Source: Thiosocius teredinicola
GTDB lineage: Bacteria; Pseudomonadota; Gammaproteobacteria; Chromatiales; Chromatiaceae
Direction of reading: 5' to 3'
Length of the DNA: 64,000 nucleotides
Assembly: GCF_002009425.1 (NCBI RefSeq)
Contig: NZ_CP019936.1
Location: 2,219,297-2,283,296, forward strand
Shown here: one piece after another, positions 35,692 through 43,838 of the stretch
How positions within the stretch are numbered: the first letter of the stretch is position 1
Layout of the letters: each line of letters opens with the position of its first letter
Translations under genes and position numbers: made by a program
Notes under the pieces: model-generated
What the model was told of the DNA's origin: nothing
Seen by the model: only the letters and a program-made list of their open reading frames with translations
Database searches by the model: none

Positions 35692-38040
35692 TCAGGCACC
35701 CTGCGGCGCCTGGCCCTGCAGCCGGGTGAGGTGGGTCTTGCCCCACTGGCCGAGGAACAGCACGCAACCGAAGAACACCGCCAGCATCGCCCCGATCCAG
35801 CCGGCCGACACCAGCGGTTGCTGGGCAAAGATGGCGGCCTGGTAGTAGATGGTCGCCGCGATGTAGGCGATGCCGGTCGTCCAACCGGCGACGAACATGG
35901 TCCAGCCCATATTGGTCTCGCGATAGACCGCGGCCAGCGCGGCAGTGCACGGGAAGTACAGCAGGATCAGCAGCAGGTAGGCGAACGCGCCGGCTGCGCC
36001 GTCGAAGCGCGCGGCCATTGCACCGAAGGTGCCGGTGGACACGCCTTGTTCCGCGGCGGCCGAGTCGATACTGCTGAGGTCGCCGACGTCGGTGCCGAGC
36101 GGATCGCCCCACATACCCATGGCGTCGCCGAGATTGACCGGGATACTGGCAAACGCCTCGTTCAGCCCGGCGGCAAGATCGAACGGTGCTTCCTGCGTTG
36201 CTTCACCCGCGTCGGCGGCATCGCTGCGCGCCAACTCGCCGTACAGTGAATCGAGCGTGCCGACGACCGCCTCTTTGGCGAGCACACCGGTGAAGATGCC
36301 GACTGCGGCCGGCCAGTTGTCTTCATGCATGCCCATCGGTTCGAACACCGGGGTGATACTGCGACCGATCTCGCTGAGTACCGAACGGTCGCTGTCTTCG
36401 TTGCCGTAGGAGCCGTCGGTGCCGATGGCATTGAGCACGTTGAGTACCAGCACCATCGGTACGATGATCTTGCCGGCGCGGAAGATGAAGCTCTTGGTGC
36501 GGTCCCAGGTACGCAGCAACACGCCCTTGGCGGTCGGGATATGGTACGGCGGCAGTTCCATGACGAACGGCGCCGTATGCCCCTTGAGGATTGTGTTCTT
36601 CAGCACCAGGCCGGTGATCACGGCGACCGCGATGCCGATCAGGTACAGGCCGAACACCACGTTCTGTCCGCCGATCGGGAAGAACGCCGCGGCGAACAAT
36701 GCATACACCGGCAGGCGCGCACCGCACGACATGAACGGCGTCATGACGATCGTCATGATCCGGTCGCGATGATGCTCCATGGTGCGCGTCGCCATGATGG
36801 CCGGCACGTTGCAACCGAAGCCGACGATCAACGGAACGAATGCCTTGCCCGGCAGGCCGATGGCGCGCATCGCGCGGTCCATCACGAACGCCGCACGCGC
36901 CATGTAGCCCGAGTCTTCCAGCGCAGAAAGAAACAGGTAGAGAAACGCGATGATCGGGATGAAGGTCGCCACCACCTGGATACCGCCGCCGATACCGTTG
37001 GCCAGCAGCAAGGTCAGCCAGGCCGGTGTACCGATACCTTCCAACCAATGGGCCATGCCGTCGACCAGCAGGGTGCCGGTGAAGATGTCGAAGAAATCAA
37101 TGAACGATCCGCCGATGTTGATGGTGAACATGAACATCAGGTACATCACCAACAGAAAGATCGGGATGCCGAGGGCACGATTGAGCACCACGCGGTCGAT
37201 CTTGTCGGACGCACTGCGCCTGACCTGGTGTTTGCGATTGACCGCGGTTGCCGTGACCTGGCTGACGAAACCGTAGCGTGCATCGGCGAGGTTGATGTCG
37301 ATGTCGTCGCCGAGTGCCTCTTCGGTGGTGCGTTGCAGTGCTTCGATCTCGCTGCGCAGGGGAGCGTCGACCAGCTTGCGTGCCAGCGAATCGTTTTCGA
37401 GCAGGCGCACCGCCAGCCAGCGGGCATCGACGTTGCGCCGCGTGGCCGTCTCGCCGATCTTGTCGAGCAGTGCGCCGATGGCCTGTTCGATCGGCGCGGC
37501 ATACGCGTAGCTTGCGCTCGGGATGTTGCCTTTCTCGGCGGTGTCGAGGATCGCCGACTTGAGCTCGGTCACACCGCGCCCGGTCGAGGCGGTCAACGGG
37601 ATCACCTTGCAGCCCAGGCCCTTGGCCAAAGCCGGGACGTCGATCTCCAGACCGCTCTCGGCGGCGACGTCCATCATGTTGACGGCAACCACCATCGGTA
37701 CCTGCATCTCGAGGATCTGCGAAGTCAGGTACAGGTTGCGTTCGAGATTGGCGGCATCGACGATATTGACGATCACATCGGCTTCGCGCGAGGCGACGAA
37801 GTCACGCGCGATCTTCTCATCGAGCGAGACGTGATCCTCGGTGACGTCGAGCGAATAGGTACCGGGCAGGTCGACCAGTTCGAATTCGATGTCGTGAAAG
37901 CGAAAACGGCCGATCTTGCGCTCGACGGTAACGCCGGGCCAATTGCCGACGCGTTGTTTCGAGCCGGTGAGCGCATTGAACAGGGTGGTTTTGCCGCAAT
38001 TGGGGTTGCCGACGACCCCGACGATGATTTTCTTCTTCAC
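35692..38040 (-). CDS. feoB: Ferrous iron transporter FeoB
   Basis: 782 aa. The N-terminal G domain has G1 GNPNCGKTT, G3 DLPGTYSLD and G4 VAVNMMD. Membrane core and gate segments ALEDSGYMARAAFVMDR and VPLIVGFGCNVPAIMATRTM are diagnostic. It imports Fe2+ across the inner membrane. It overlaps feoA by four bases and precedes feoC. In this operon it would supply iron to the storage genes. Confidence 0.96.
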   Translation of the reverse strand: MKKKIIVGVVGNPNCGKTTLFNALTGSKQRVGNWPGVTVERKIGRFRFHDIEFELVDLPGTYSLDVTEDHVSLDEKIARDFVASREADVIVNIVDAANLERNLYLTSQILEMQVPMVVAVNMMDVAAESGLEIDVPALAKGLGCKVIPLTASTGRGVTELKSAILDTAEKGNIPSASYAYAAPIEQAIGALLDKIGETATRRNVDARWLAVRLLENDSLARKLVDAPLRSEIEALQRTTEEALGDDIDINLADARYGFVSQVTATAVNRKHQVRRSASDKIDRVVLNRALGIPIFLLVMYLMFMFTINIGGSFIDFFDIFTGTLLVDGMAHWLEGIGTPAWLTLLLANGIGGGIQVVATFIPIIAFLYLFLSALEDSGYMARAAFVMDRAMRAIGLPGKAFVPLIVGFGCNVPAIMATRTMEHHRDRIMTIVMTPFMSCGARLPVYALFAAAFFPIGGQNVVFGLYLIGIAVAVITGLVLKNTILKGHTAPFVMELPPYHIPTAKGVLLRTWDRTKSFIFRAGKIIVPMVLVLNVLNAIGTDGSYGNEDSDRSVLSEIGRSITPVFEPMGMHEDNWPAAVGIFTGVLAKEAVVGTLDSLYGELARSDAADAGEATQEAPFDLAAGLNEAFASIPVNLGDAMGMWGDPLGTDVGDLSSIDSAAAEQGVSTGTFGAMAARFDGAAGAFAYLLLILLYFPCTAALAAVYRETNMGWTMFVAGWTTGIAYIAATIYYQAAIFAQQPLVSAGWIGAMLAVFFGCVLFLGQWGKTHLTRLQGQAPQGA

Positions 38041-38279
38041 GATGCATGCCTCTCGACAATCAGGCTGGCCGCTTCGTCTTTGCGCAGGCTCAGGCTGAAA
38101 CCGCGAACCCGGATCTCCACCGGGTCCCCCATGGGCGCGTAGCGGGTCACGCTGAACGAGACGCCGGGCGTCAATCCCATCGACAGCAGCTTCTTGCGGT
38201 AGGCCTTGCTGCCTTCGCCGAATCCGACGACGCGACCCGAGTCACCCACTGAAAGGTCTTTCAAACTGTTCGTCATCAT
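38037..38279 (-). CDS. feoA: FeoA, copy 1
   Basis: 80 aa SH3-like FeoA protein. GDSGRVVGFGEGSKAYRKKLLSMGLTPG is the family core (residues 12-39). It overlaps feoB by four bases and assists FeoB activity in the cytoplasm. A second feoA lies just upstream. Confidence 0.94.
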   Translation of the reverse strand: MMTNSLKDLSVGDSGRVVGFGEGSKAYRKKLLSMGLTPGVSFSVTRYAPMGDPVEIRVRGFSLSLRKDEAASLIVERHAS

Positions 38280-38304
38280 TGCTTCTCCTCGATGCGCTTG
38301 GGCA

Positions 38305-38556
38305 TCAACACCTGACGACCATGATCTTGTGTGCCATGCCGGCGCCCAGCGCGATACGCGTCTCGCCGCGGATCACCACGAGGCTGCCGCCCTGGCGCTG
38401 CGATACCAGCAGTTCGCTGCCGACGTTCAGGCCGAGCGAGGTCAGGCGCATCTCCAGGCCTTTGCCGCCGCGCAGCAGAAAGATCGACACGCGGTCGCCT
38501 TCGCCGGCCATTGCCAGGGGGAATGGGGCCTTGTCTTGATTGCTTGCGTCAGACAT
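38305..38556 (-). CDS. feoA: FeoA, copy 2
   Basis: 83 aa FeoA-like protein with the same SH3-like core (FLLRGGKGLEMRLTSLGLNVG). The N-terminus is polar. Two FeoA copies upstream of FeoB occur in some Proteobacteria and may form a larger FeoAAB complex. It is the first conventional gene of the leftward operon; a possible short ORF overlaps its start. Confidence 0.93.
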   Translation of the reverse strand: MSDASNQDKAPFPLAMAGEGDRVSIFLLRGGKGLEMRLTSLGLNVGSELLVSQRQGGSLVVIRGETRIALGAGMAHKIMVVRC

Positions 38557-38650
38557 GGGCAGTCCGACCGATCAGTACGCCGACCGACTGTGCGATGAGC
38601 ACAAGCGGGTCGTGTATCGTGTTGGGTTGATGCAGTGGCAGAGCCAGCAT
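38549..38650 (-). CDS. Candidate small upstream ORF, 33 aa
   Basis: A leftward frame from ATG 38650 encodes a hydrophobic peptide (ends LIAQSVGVLIGRTAHV) and stops eight bases inside the feoA copy 2 start. Such overlap could couple translation. No Shine-Dalgarno and no family; low confidence. Confidence 0.22.
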   Translation of the reverse strand: MLALPLHQPNTIHDPLVLIAQSVGVLIGRTAHV

Positions 38651-39099
38651 GTCCGTTGTCCCGTTAATGCGTGGGAACGATTACGGCTTTGGCTGGCGGG
38701 TGGACAACAACGCGAACAGGCTGTTGCCGACTTGGCTGGCGTCGTAACTTGGTTCGAAAATTACCGTTTCATTGCAGTCTTCTGCAGAACCTCGGTCAAG
38801 TGTGTTCTGCCGAAATGTTGAGAGCGGTCAAGATGTCGGGCGGGGCAAACAGGCTTGCGTCATCCAACGAATGAAATCGCTCGCTTCAGTTCGGTCGCTG
38901 TCAGGCGACCCGGCTACAACGAAGACACGGTCAGTATATCCTCGTGAGAATGATTCGCAATTTGATTTGGATTAAGTTAGTCGCATTTTTCACCGCACGC
39001 TGATTGGTTCGGTGCGGCGAGGTGCCGCGGATGCTGCGGAGACGCTAGCATAGCGTTTCGATTCACGAGTTATCGACAACACAGGAGCAATACGTCAGC
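38651..39099. other. Long leader of the iron operon, otherwise empty
   Basis: Between the promoter at 38933-38962 and feoA there is a leader of about 370 nt on the minus strand. A short rightward frame at 38649-38747 has no ribosome site and I do not support it. No terminator or riboswitch fold was recognised by eye. The right part (38963-39099) lies between divergent promoters and carries nothing else I can name. Confidence 0.4.
38933..38962 (-). promoter_or_regulatory. Fur box overlapping promoter of the feo/ferrosome-like operon
   Basis: On the minus strand, TTGCGA (38960-38955), a 16-base spacer and TATACT (38938-38933) are overlapped by TTGCGAATCATTCTCACG. The core TTGCGAATCATT is shared with the haem and HMA-gene boxes. 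Transcription would start near 38926 and run left through the feoA-feoB-...-29129 gene run with no convincing internal break. Confidence 0.72.
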
Positions 39100-40524
39100 G
39101 TGACAAGCGATACATCACTGCCCGTGCGGCATTCAGGTCGAGCATTGATGGTGCTTTTCTGTTGGTTAGCGGTATGCGGGTCTGCGGCCGCCGATGAGAT
39201 TACCGACCTGCTTACCGGCAAGGTGTCCGAATCTCAGCCGCCAATCGACCGCGTCATCTCCACTGGCGCGTCGGCACAACAAGACCGCAAGATCCGCCAG
39301 CGCCTGGGAGAGATCTTCGCCGAACTGGATACGTTGAAAGACGTCGGGATCAAAGTGAATGGCGGGGTCGTTACCTTGACCGGAGAAATTGGTTCGGCGG
39401 CGGTCGAGGAGCGCGCGATCGCGTTTGCACGCCAAGTCGAAGGCGTTGTCGAGGTGAAGAACCAGCTCACCGTCAGTCGTGATCTCGCTACCCGCTTGCG
39501 CAACACCTGGCAAAAGATCGTTGCATTCGGGGAATCGATCGCTGTCAGCGCGCCATTGCTATTGTTTGCAATCTTCATCGTCGTACTGTTCTCGTGGGCG
39601 GGCGGTTGGCTGTCGCGTCGACAGAGCCTTTACCGACGCATCAGTCCGAACCTTTTCATTGCACACCTGCTTGGCCAGTTCACCCAGATGCTCTTCTTCC
39701 TGCTGGGCCTGGTGGTCGCCCTGGTGCTGCTCGATGCGACGGCGCTGATCGGCACGATCCTCGGCGCGGCAGGGATCATCGGCCTGGCGGTTGGCTTTGC
39801 TGTTCGCGATACCGTCGAGAACTACATCGCCAGTATCCTGCTCAGCCTGCGCAATCCGTTCGAGGTCAACGATTTCGTCAACATCGACGGACACGAGGGC
39901 AACGTGGTACGGCTGACGTCACGTGCGACCATCCTGCTTTCGCCGGACGGCAACCACATTCGCATTCCGAATGCCGCAGTGTTCAAAGCGGTGATCACCA
40001 ACTTCACCCGTCACCCGGAGCGGCGTTTCTCGTTCGATGTCGGCGTGGATACCGATCAGGATCTATTGGTAGCCCAGGCACTGGCGCTCAAGACGCTGTC
40101 GACCATCACCGGTGTCGAGGCCGATCCCAAGCCGATGGCCATCGTCGAGGCGCTCGGCGATTCGAACGTGTTGCTGCGCATCTTTGCCTGGGTCGATCAA
40201 CGTAAGTTCAGTTTCGCGAAGGTGCGCAGCGAGGCCATACGCGCTGTCAAAACGGCGTTCGACGACGCCGGCATCGTGATGCCCGAGCCTATCTATAAGT
40301 TACGGTTCACCGACGGCTTACCAACCGCCGCCGGCAGTAGTGCCAACGCAACCCTGTCCGAAACTACGCACCAGGCACCGGAACCGGTCGCCCCGGATCG
40401 TCAGAATGTTGCCGAAGTGCAGGACGTATCCGCAGACCGCACGATCGAAGAAAAGGTCGAGGAGGAAGAGGCCATGCGCGGCGAAGAAAACCTGCTCGAT
40501 GCGAGCAATCCCAAAGAAATGTAA
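39100..40524 (+). CDS. MscS-family channel with N-terminal BON domain
   Basis: 474 aa from GTG 39100 (AGGAG at 39082-39086). A signal peptide-like segment (LMVLFCWLAVCGSAAA) is followed by a BON domain near residues 60-130 (INGGVVTLTGEIGSAAVEERAI-type core). Membrane helices and the MscS core follow: LIGTILGAAGIIGLAVGFAV is the pore region and FEVNDFVNIDGHEGNV the beta domain. The C-terminus is acidic. It is probably an osmotic-stress channel with a periplasmic phospholipid- or wall-contact domain. Confidence 0.87.
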   Translation: MTSDTSLPVRHSGRALMVLFCWLAVCGSAAADEITDLLTGKVSESQPPIDRVISTGASAQQDRKIRQRLGEIFAELDTLKDVGIKVNGGVVTLTGEIGSAAVEERAIAFARQVEGVVEVKNQLTVSRDLATRLRNTWQKIVAFGESIAVSAPLLLFAIFIVVLFSWAGGWLSRRQSLYRRISPNLFIAHLLGQFTQMLFFLLGLVVALVLLDATALIGTILGAAGIIGLAVGFAVRDTVENYIASILLSLRNPFEVNDFVNIDGHEGNVVRLTSRATILLSPDGNHIRIPNAAVFKAVITNFTRHPERRFSFDVGVDTDQDLLVAQALALKTLSTITGVEADPKPMAIVEALGDSNVLLRIFAWVDQRKFSFAKVRSEAIRAVKTAFDDAGIVMPEPIYKLRFTDGLPTAAGSSANATLSETTHQAPEPVAPDRQNVAEVQDVSADRTIEEKVEEEEAMRGEENLLDASNPKEM

Positions 40525-40859
40525 TCGTCGACCGCGTGCACAAAAGCAAACGCTAGCAATCGAGCGGCTGCGGGCGTCGGCCAAGAACCGCATGGTGTCC
40601 GACCGGATCTCACGTTTATCTCGACAGCTGTTGTAGCTAGTCCATGCGTTTCGGCTTTGCCGTTACGCATGGCGGATTCAAATCCACCCGAATCGGTGTA
40701 AATCAGCCAATCTTTGGCGGGCCCGTAGCCCGCTACCCGCATCGCACGCCGCTGTCTGCCTGACCGTGTCGTGCTTCGTGCTCTGCCATTCGCCGTGGCA
40801 TGCGCCTTGCTCAACAGTCACTGAATGTTTTGGACACAGACTGAAGCGAGGTGAATGTC
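40525..40859. other. Intergenic, nothing recognised
   Basis: 335 bases between the BON-MscS gene and a YqjD-like gene. No frame looks coding. A stretch near 40675-40700 resembles a tRNA T-arm (GATTCAAATCCACC) but no cloverleaf can be drawn around it. No terminator with a T-run. Confidence 0.45.
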
Positions 40860-41147
40860 ATGGCTAACACAGCAGGCAGCAACGGCTCCACTTATTCAGA
40901 ACGCCTCACCCAGGCGGCTCACGAGACCATCGATCGCGTCGGCGAACAGGCCGCCGATATGGAACGCCGTCTCAAAGACAAGGCTGGTGAGGTGCGGCGC
41001 AAGTCGACCGATGGTCGCGACCGGGCACAGGAGATGGGGCAAGAAGCCGTTGAGACGGCGCGGTCGTACGCGCACGAACATCCCTTTGCGACGTTGGCTA
41101 TCGCCTTTGGCGCCGGCGTGCTGCTGTCGAGCCTGATGCGTCGATGA
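40860..41147 (+). CDS. YqjD/ElaB-type inner-membrane protein (DUF883)
   Basis: 95 aa from ATG 40860 with GAGGTG upstream. A charged amphipathic helix (ERLTQAAHETIDRVGEQAADMERRL) is followed by a C-terminal membrane helix (FATLAIAFGAGVLLSSLMRR). YqjD of E. coli is a stationary-phase ribosome-binding membrane protein. The stop overlaps the next start by four bases, as in a yqjD-yqjE pair. Confidence 0.85.
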   Translation: MANTAGSNGSTYSERLTQAAHETIDRVGEQAADMERRLKDKAGEVRRKSTDGRDRAQEMGQEAVETARSYAHEHPFATLAIAFGAGVLLSSLMRR

Positions 41148-41605
41148 GAGCCGGTTCAGTAGCAGACGCCGAGCAAGACCGACTCGGGCCAACCCCGTCG
41201 GTCGCGGAGTCGATTCGACAGTGGGGTAGCTCGGGCATCGATCTGGCTTCGGGGATTGTCGACCTGGCGGCCGTCGAAGCGCGACTCGCCGGTCTGAGCC
41301 TGGCCTCGATCGTCGGGTTGGCGCTGGCCCTCGCGTTGGTCGGTATGTCCGCATGGATTGCCTTTGCTTCCGCGGCATTTCTTTGGTTGTTCGATGCCCC
41401 TGCCTATCTGCCGGCCGCCGCACTTGGTGTCGGTGTCGTCAGTATCGCGGGCGGTGGTCTCTGCTGGATGCTGATTCGCGTCGCCAGTCGCAACCTGGAA
41501 TTCCGCGCCACGCGCGACGTGTTGTTCGCCGAACCGACGCCTTGCGACGATCCCGCGCAGCGTTCCGCATCGCGCGGGCCGGACAGCGTGGAGCGGGGAG
41601 AGTAG
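41144..41605 (+). CDS. YqjE-like membrane protein (phage holin superfamily)
   Basis: 153 aa with two membrane helices (LASIVGLALALALVGMSAWI and YLPAAALGVGVVSIAGGGLC) and polar ends. Its place right after a YqjD-like gene and the four-base overlap support YqjE rather than a phage holin. Function unknown; E. coli homologues belong to the stress regulon. Confidence 0.8.
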   Translation: MRAGSVADAEQDRLGPTPSVAESIRQWGSSGIDLASGIVDLAAVEARLAGLSLASIVGLALALALVGMSAWIAFASAAFLWLFDAPAYLPAAALGVGVVSIAGGGLCWMLIRVASRNLEFRATRDVLFAEPTPCDDPAQRSASRGPDSVERGE

Positions 41606-41609
41606 GCGT

Positions 41610-41891
41610 ATGGCTTCGATCCGCCAGCAGCGTCTGTTCTGTGCAAGCCGCGCACGCCGACTCAAGGCACTGCACGCGCTGCACCGCGAGGACGTCGCCG
41701 TCGCTGCGACTGAGGCGGCACGTAGCAAAAAAAACATCTTTGGCGCGTTTGCCGCGGGGTTCGTCGGCCAGCGCCTGCATACGCCCAGGGCTGCGAGGGT
41801 GTTTCGCCCATTGAACCGGCTGCGCCATCTGCTGGGGTGGAATGCCGTGGGCGTCGCTGCGTTCCTGCTGCGCCATTGGCGCACGCGTTGA
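41610..41891 (+). CDS. Small basic protein (YqjK-like position)
   Basis: 93 aa, rich in Arg and Ala, with no clear membrane segment until a hydrophobic end (VGVAAFLLRHWRTR). Its place after yqjD-yqjE equals yqjK of E. coli; sequence similarity is weak by eye. Confidence 0.6.
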   Translation: MASIRQQRLFCASRARRLKALHALHREDVAVAATEAARSKKNIFGAFAAGFVGQRLHTPRAARVFRPLNRLRHLLGWNAVGVAAFLLRHWRTR

Positions 41892-41963
41892 CGGCTTCGG
41901 CTGCGTCCGAGATGAACGAATTTTTGATGTCTTTCTGTTTTGAGTTGTTCAGGAGTAAACGAA

Positions 41964-42137
41964 ATGGCTTTTACAGCTAGCGACCCGATCAAGATCATTG
42001 TTGCCATTCTGCTGCCACCGCTCGGCGTGTTCTTCGAAGTCGGATTAAAAGGGCACTTTTGGTTGAACCTGCTGTTGACCCTGCTGGGTTACGTGCCGGG
42101 CATCATTCACGCGATATACGTGATTTTCAAGAAATGA
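41964..42137 (+). CDS. Pmp3/YqaE family membrane peptide
   Basis: 57 aa with two helices; IIVAILLPPLGVFFEVGL and LLLTLLGYVPGIIHAIYVI match the Pmp3 signature. AGGAG lies eight bases before ATG 41964. These proteins respond to salt or membrane stress. Confidence 0.93.
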   Translation: MAFTASDPIKIIVAILLPPLGVFFEVGLKGHFWLNLLLTLLGYVPGIIHAIYVIFKK

Positions 42138-42228
42138 CCGATCGGCCGGTCGCTATCTGCACGCGCTGAATGCACGCGCTGCGCATCGGGATAGCGGTCG
42201 GCTCGACGAAATCGACAAGGTAAAAAAA

Positions 42229-43341
42229 ATGGCAACCGAGGCCAGCGAAGTATTCGATGACCAGGAGCTTGGTCAAGACGACGAGACCGTGGTGCGGCGT
42301 GTGGGCGAGTCGCGCTCGCTGCGCTACCTGGTATCCGGCATGTTTATGCTGGCTCTGATGGCTGCACTGTACTTCGGGCGCCCCGTCTTTCTGCCATTGG
42401 CGACGGCGTTTCTGCTCAGCTTCATTCTGCGTCCGGTGGTACGCAAACTGTGTGAGGTGGGTGTGCCTGCACCGTTGACCGCCCTGTTGCTGGTTTGCGC
42501 ATTTGCCGGATCGCTGACCTTCGTCGGCGTCAACCTGAAAGACCCGGCGATGCAATGGCTGGAGGAGGCTCCCGAATCGCTGCAGCAACTGCATACACGG
42601 ATCCTGTTGCTGAAAGAGCCTATCGCCGAGGTCCAGGAGGCCACCGAAAAGCTGAGCAACCTGGGTAGCGACGTTACCGCCAGAACAACCGAGATCGTGG
42701 TCAGCAACGGCGGCATAGAGGACCAGATCATCGCCGAGGCGACCAATGCGGCGATCGCGGCTTTCACCACGATGGTTTTTCTGTTCTTCATTCTTGGCTG
42801 GGGCGATCGCCTGTTTCGCAATGTCATCAACGCACTGCCCAATTTCCACGAACAGCGCAAAGCGGTCATCGTGTCGCGCGAGGTCGAAAATTCGATTGCG
42901 CTCTACCTGTTCACGATCACACTGATCAACATGGGCCTGGGTATTGTCGTGGCGTTCGCGATGTATCTCATGGATATGCCCAACCCCATTCTGTGGGGCG
43001 TGATGGCCGGGGTACTGAACTACATCCCGTACCTGGGTACGGTAATCACCGCAACGGTACTGGGATTCGTCGCCCTGCTGACCTTTCCCACGGTCGGTGA
43101 GGCGATGTTGATTCCGCTGGTGTTCTTCCTGATCACGACGATTGAGGGATACGTGGTCACACCATTCGCGCTCGGCAACCAGCTGACATTGAACCCGCTG
43201 TTGATCTTTTTATCGTTGGTGCTCTGGTATTGGATGTGGGGTGTGATCGGCGCGTTGTTGACGGTGCCGATCCTGGTGGTCACCAAGGTTATCCTTGAGC
43301 GCATGGAGTCGGGCAGCCACTTGGCACGGATCCTGGACTGA
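42229..43341 (+). CDS. AI-2E/PerM family transporter
   Basis: 370 aa with about seven to eight helices. The family core includes GVNLKDPAMQWLEEAPESLQ (periplasmic) and GVMAGVLNYIPYLGTVITA before the last helices. Substrate unknown; members export small molecules or ions, and PerM-like proteins often sit near stress genes. Ends ahead of a good terminator. Confidence 0.88.
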   Translation: MATEASEVFDDQELGQDDETVVRRVGESRSLRYLVSGMFMLALMAALYFGRPVFLPLATAFLLSFILRPVVRKLCEVGVPAPLTALLLVCAFAGSLTFVGVNLKDPAMQWLEEAPESLQQLHTRILLLKEPIAEVQEATEKLSNLGSDVTARTTEIVVSNGGIEDQIIAEATNAAIAAFTTMVFLFFILGWGDRLFRNVINALPNFHEQRKAVIVSREVENSIALYLFTITLINMGLGIVVAFAMYLMDMPNPILWGVMAGVLNYIPYLGTVITATVLGFVALLTFPTVGEAMLIPLVFFLITTIEGYVVTPFALGNQLTLNPLLIFLSLVLWYWMWGVIGALLTVPILVVTKVILERMESGSHLARILD

Positions 43342-43365
43342 CGATCATTCGATGCTGCGGTCACG

Positions 43366-43398
43366 GCGGCTTGTCCCCTGGACAAGGCCGCTTTTTTT
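43366..43398 (+). terminator. Rho-independent terminator after PerM-like gene
   Basis: GCGGCTTGTCC (43366-43376) pairs with GGACAAGGCCGC (43380-43391) with one bulged base, and seven T follow (43392-43398). It ends the 42229 gene. Confidence 0.85.
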
Positions 43399-43601
43399 AT
43401 CGATGCACCTCGCTTTGCGCCGTTCGGCGGTGCCGGATGACGGCTCAAATCGATCCTGCCAGTGGTGGATATCCGCCTATCGCCTTCCACGTGCGTCACA
43501 TATCGCGCTGCAGTGCGGCTTGCGCCGCTCAGATGGTCGCTGGCGCGCTGCTTGCAAAGTGAGTATTGCCGGCAAACAGACCGGCGCAACGGAGAACGAA
43601 A

Positions 43602-43766
43602 ATGTTTGGTTGGGCTATTACCTTTTTGATCGTCGCGCTGATCGCCGGCGTGCTCGGCTTTAGCGGCGTTGCAGGCACCGCTACGCAGATCGCCTGGATC
43701 CTGTTTGTCGTCGGCCTGGTGGTCGCCATTGTGTTCTTCCTGAGCGGTCGTCGTACGAGGATCTGA
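43602..43766 (+). CDS. DUF1328 small membrane protein (YtjA-like)
   Basis: 54 aa with two helices; [20 protein letters not shown] and [20 protein letters not shown] are characteristic. GGAGA precedes ATG 43602. Function unknown, commonly in stress clusters. Confidence 0.92.
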   Translation: MFGWAITFLIVALIAGVLGFSGVAGTATQIAWILFVVGLVVAIVFFLSGRRTRI

Positions 43767-43838
43767 TGTCGGGCTATCAGCCACGAATCTGTCGGTTGGG
43801 CTGAACGTTTCTCGGCAACACTACTGAATGCTCACACT

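Noticed and set aside
36325-38142. A 605-codon open frame antisense to feoB
   Set aside because: feoB has all GTPase and membrane motifs; the antisense translation has no domain and an odd His/Asp/Gln composition.
38305-38556. Second FeoA as a pseudogene or false frame
   Set aside because: It has the full SH3-like core, normal length and good operon spacing, so it is kept as a real second copy.
38540-38821. Rightward 93-codon frame in the feoA leader
   Set aside because: No ribosome site, begins inside feoA on the opposite strand, no conserved-looking pattern; the leftward promoter explains the region better.
40670-40720. tRNA T-arm-like sequence or attachment site
   Set aside because: Only a T-arm-like string is present; no acceptor or anticodon arm and no second copy of the string as expected for att sites.
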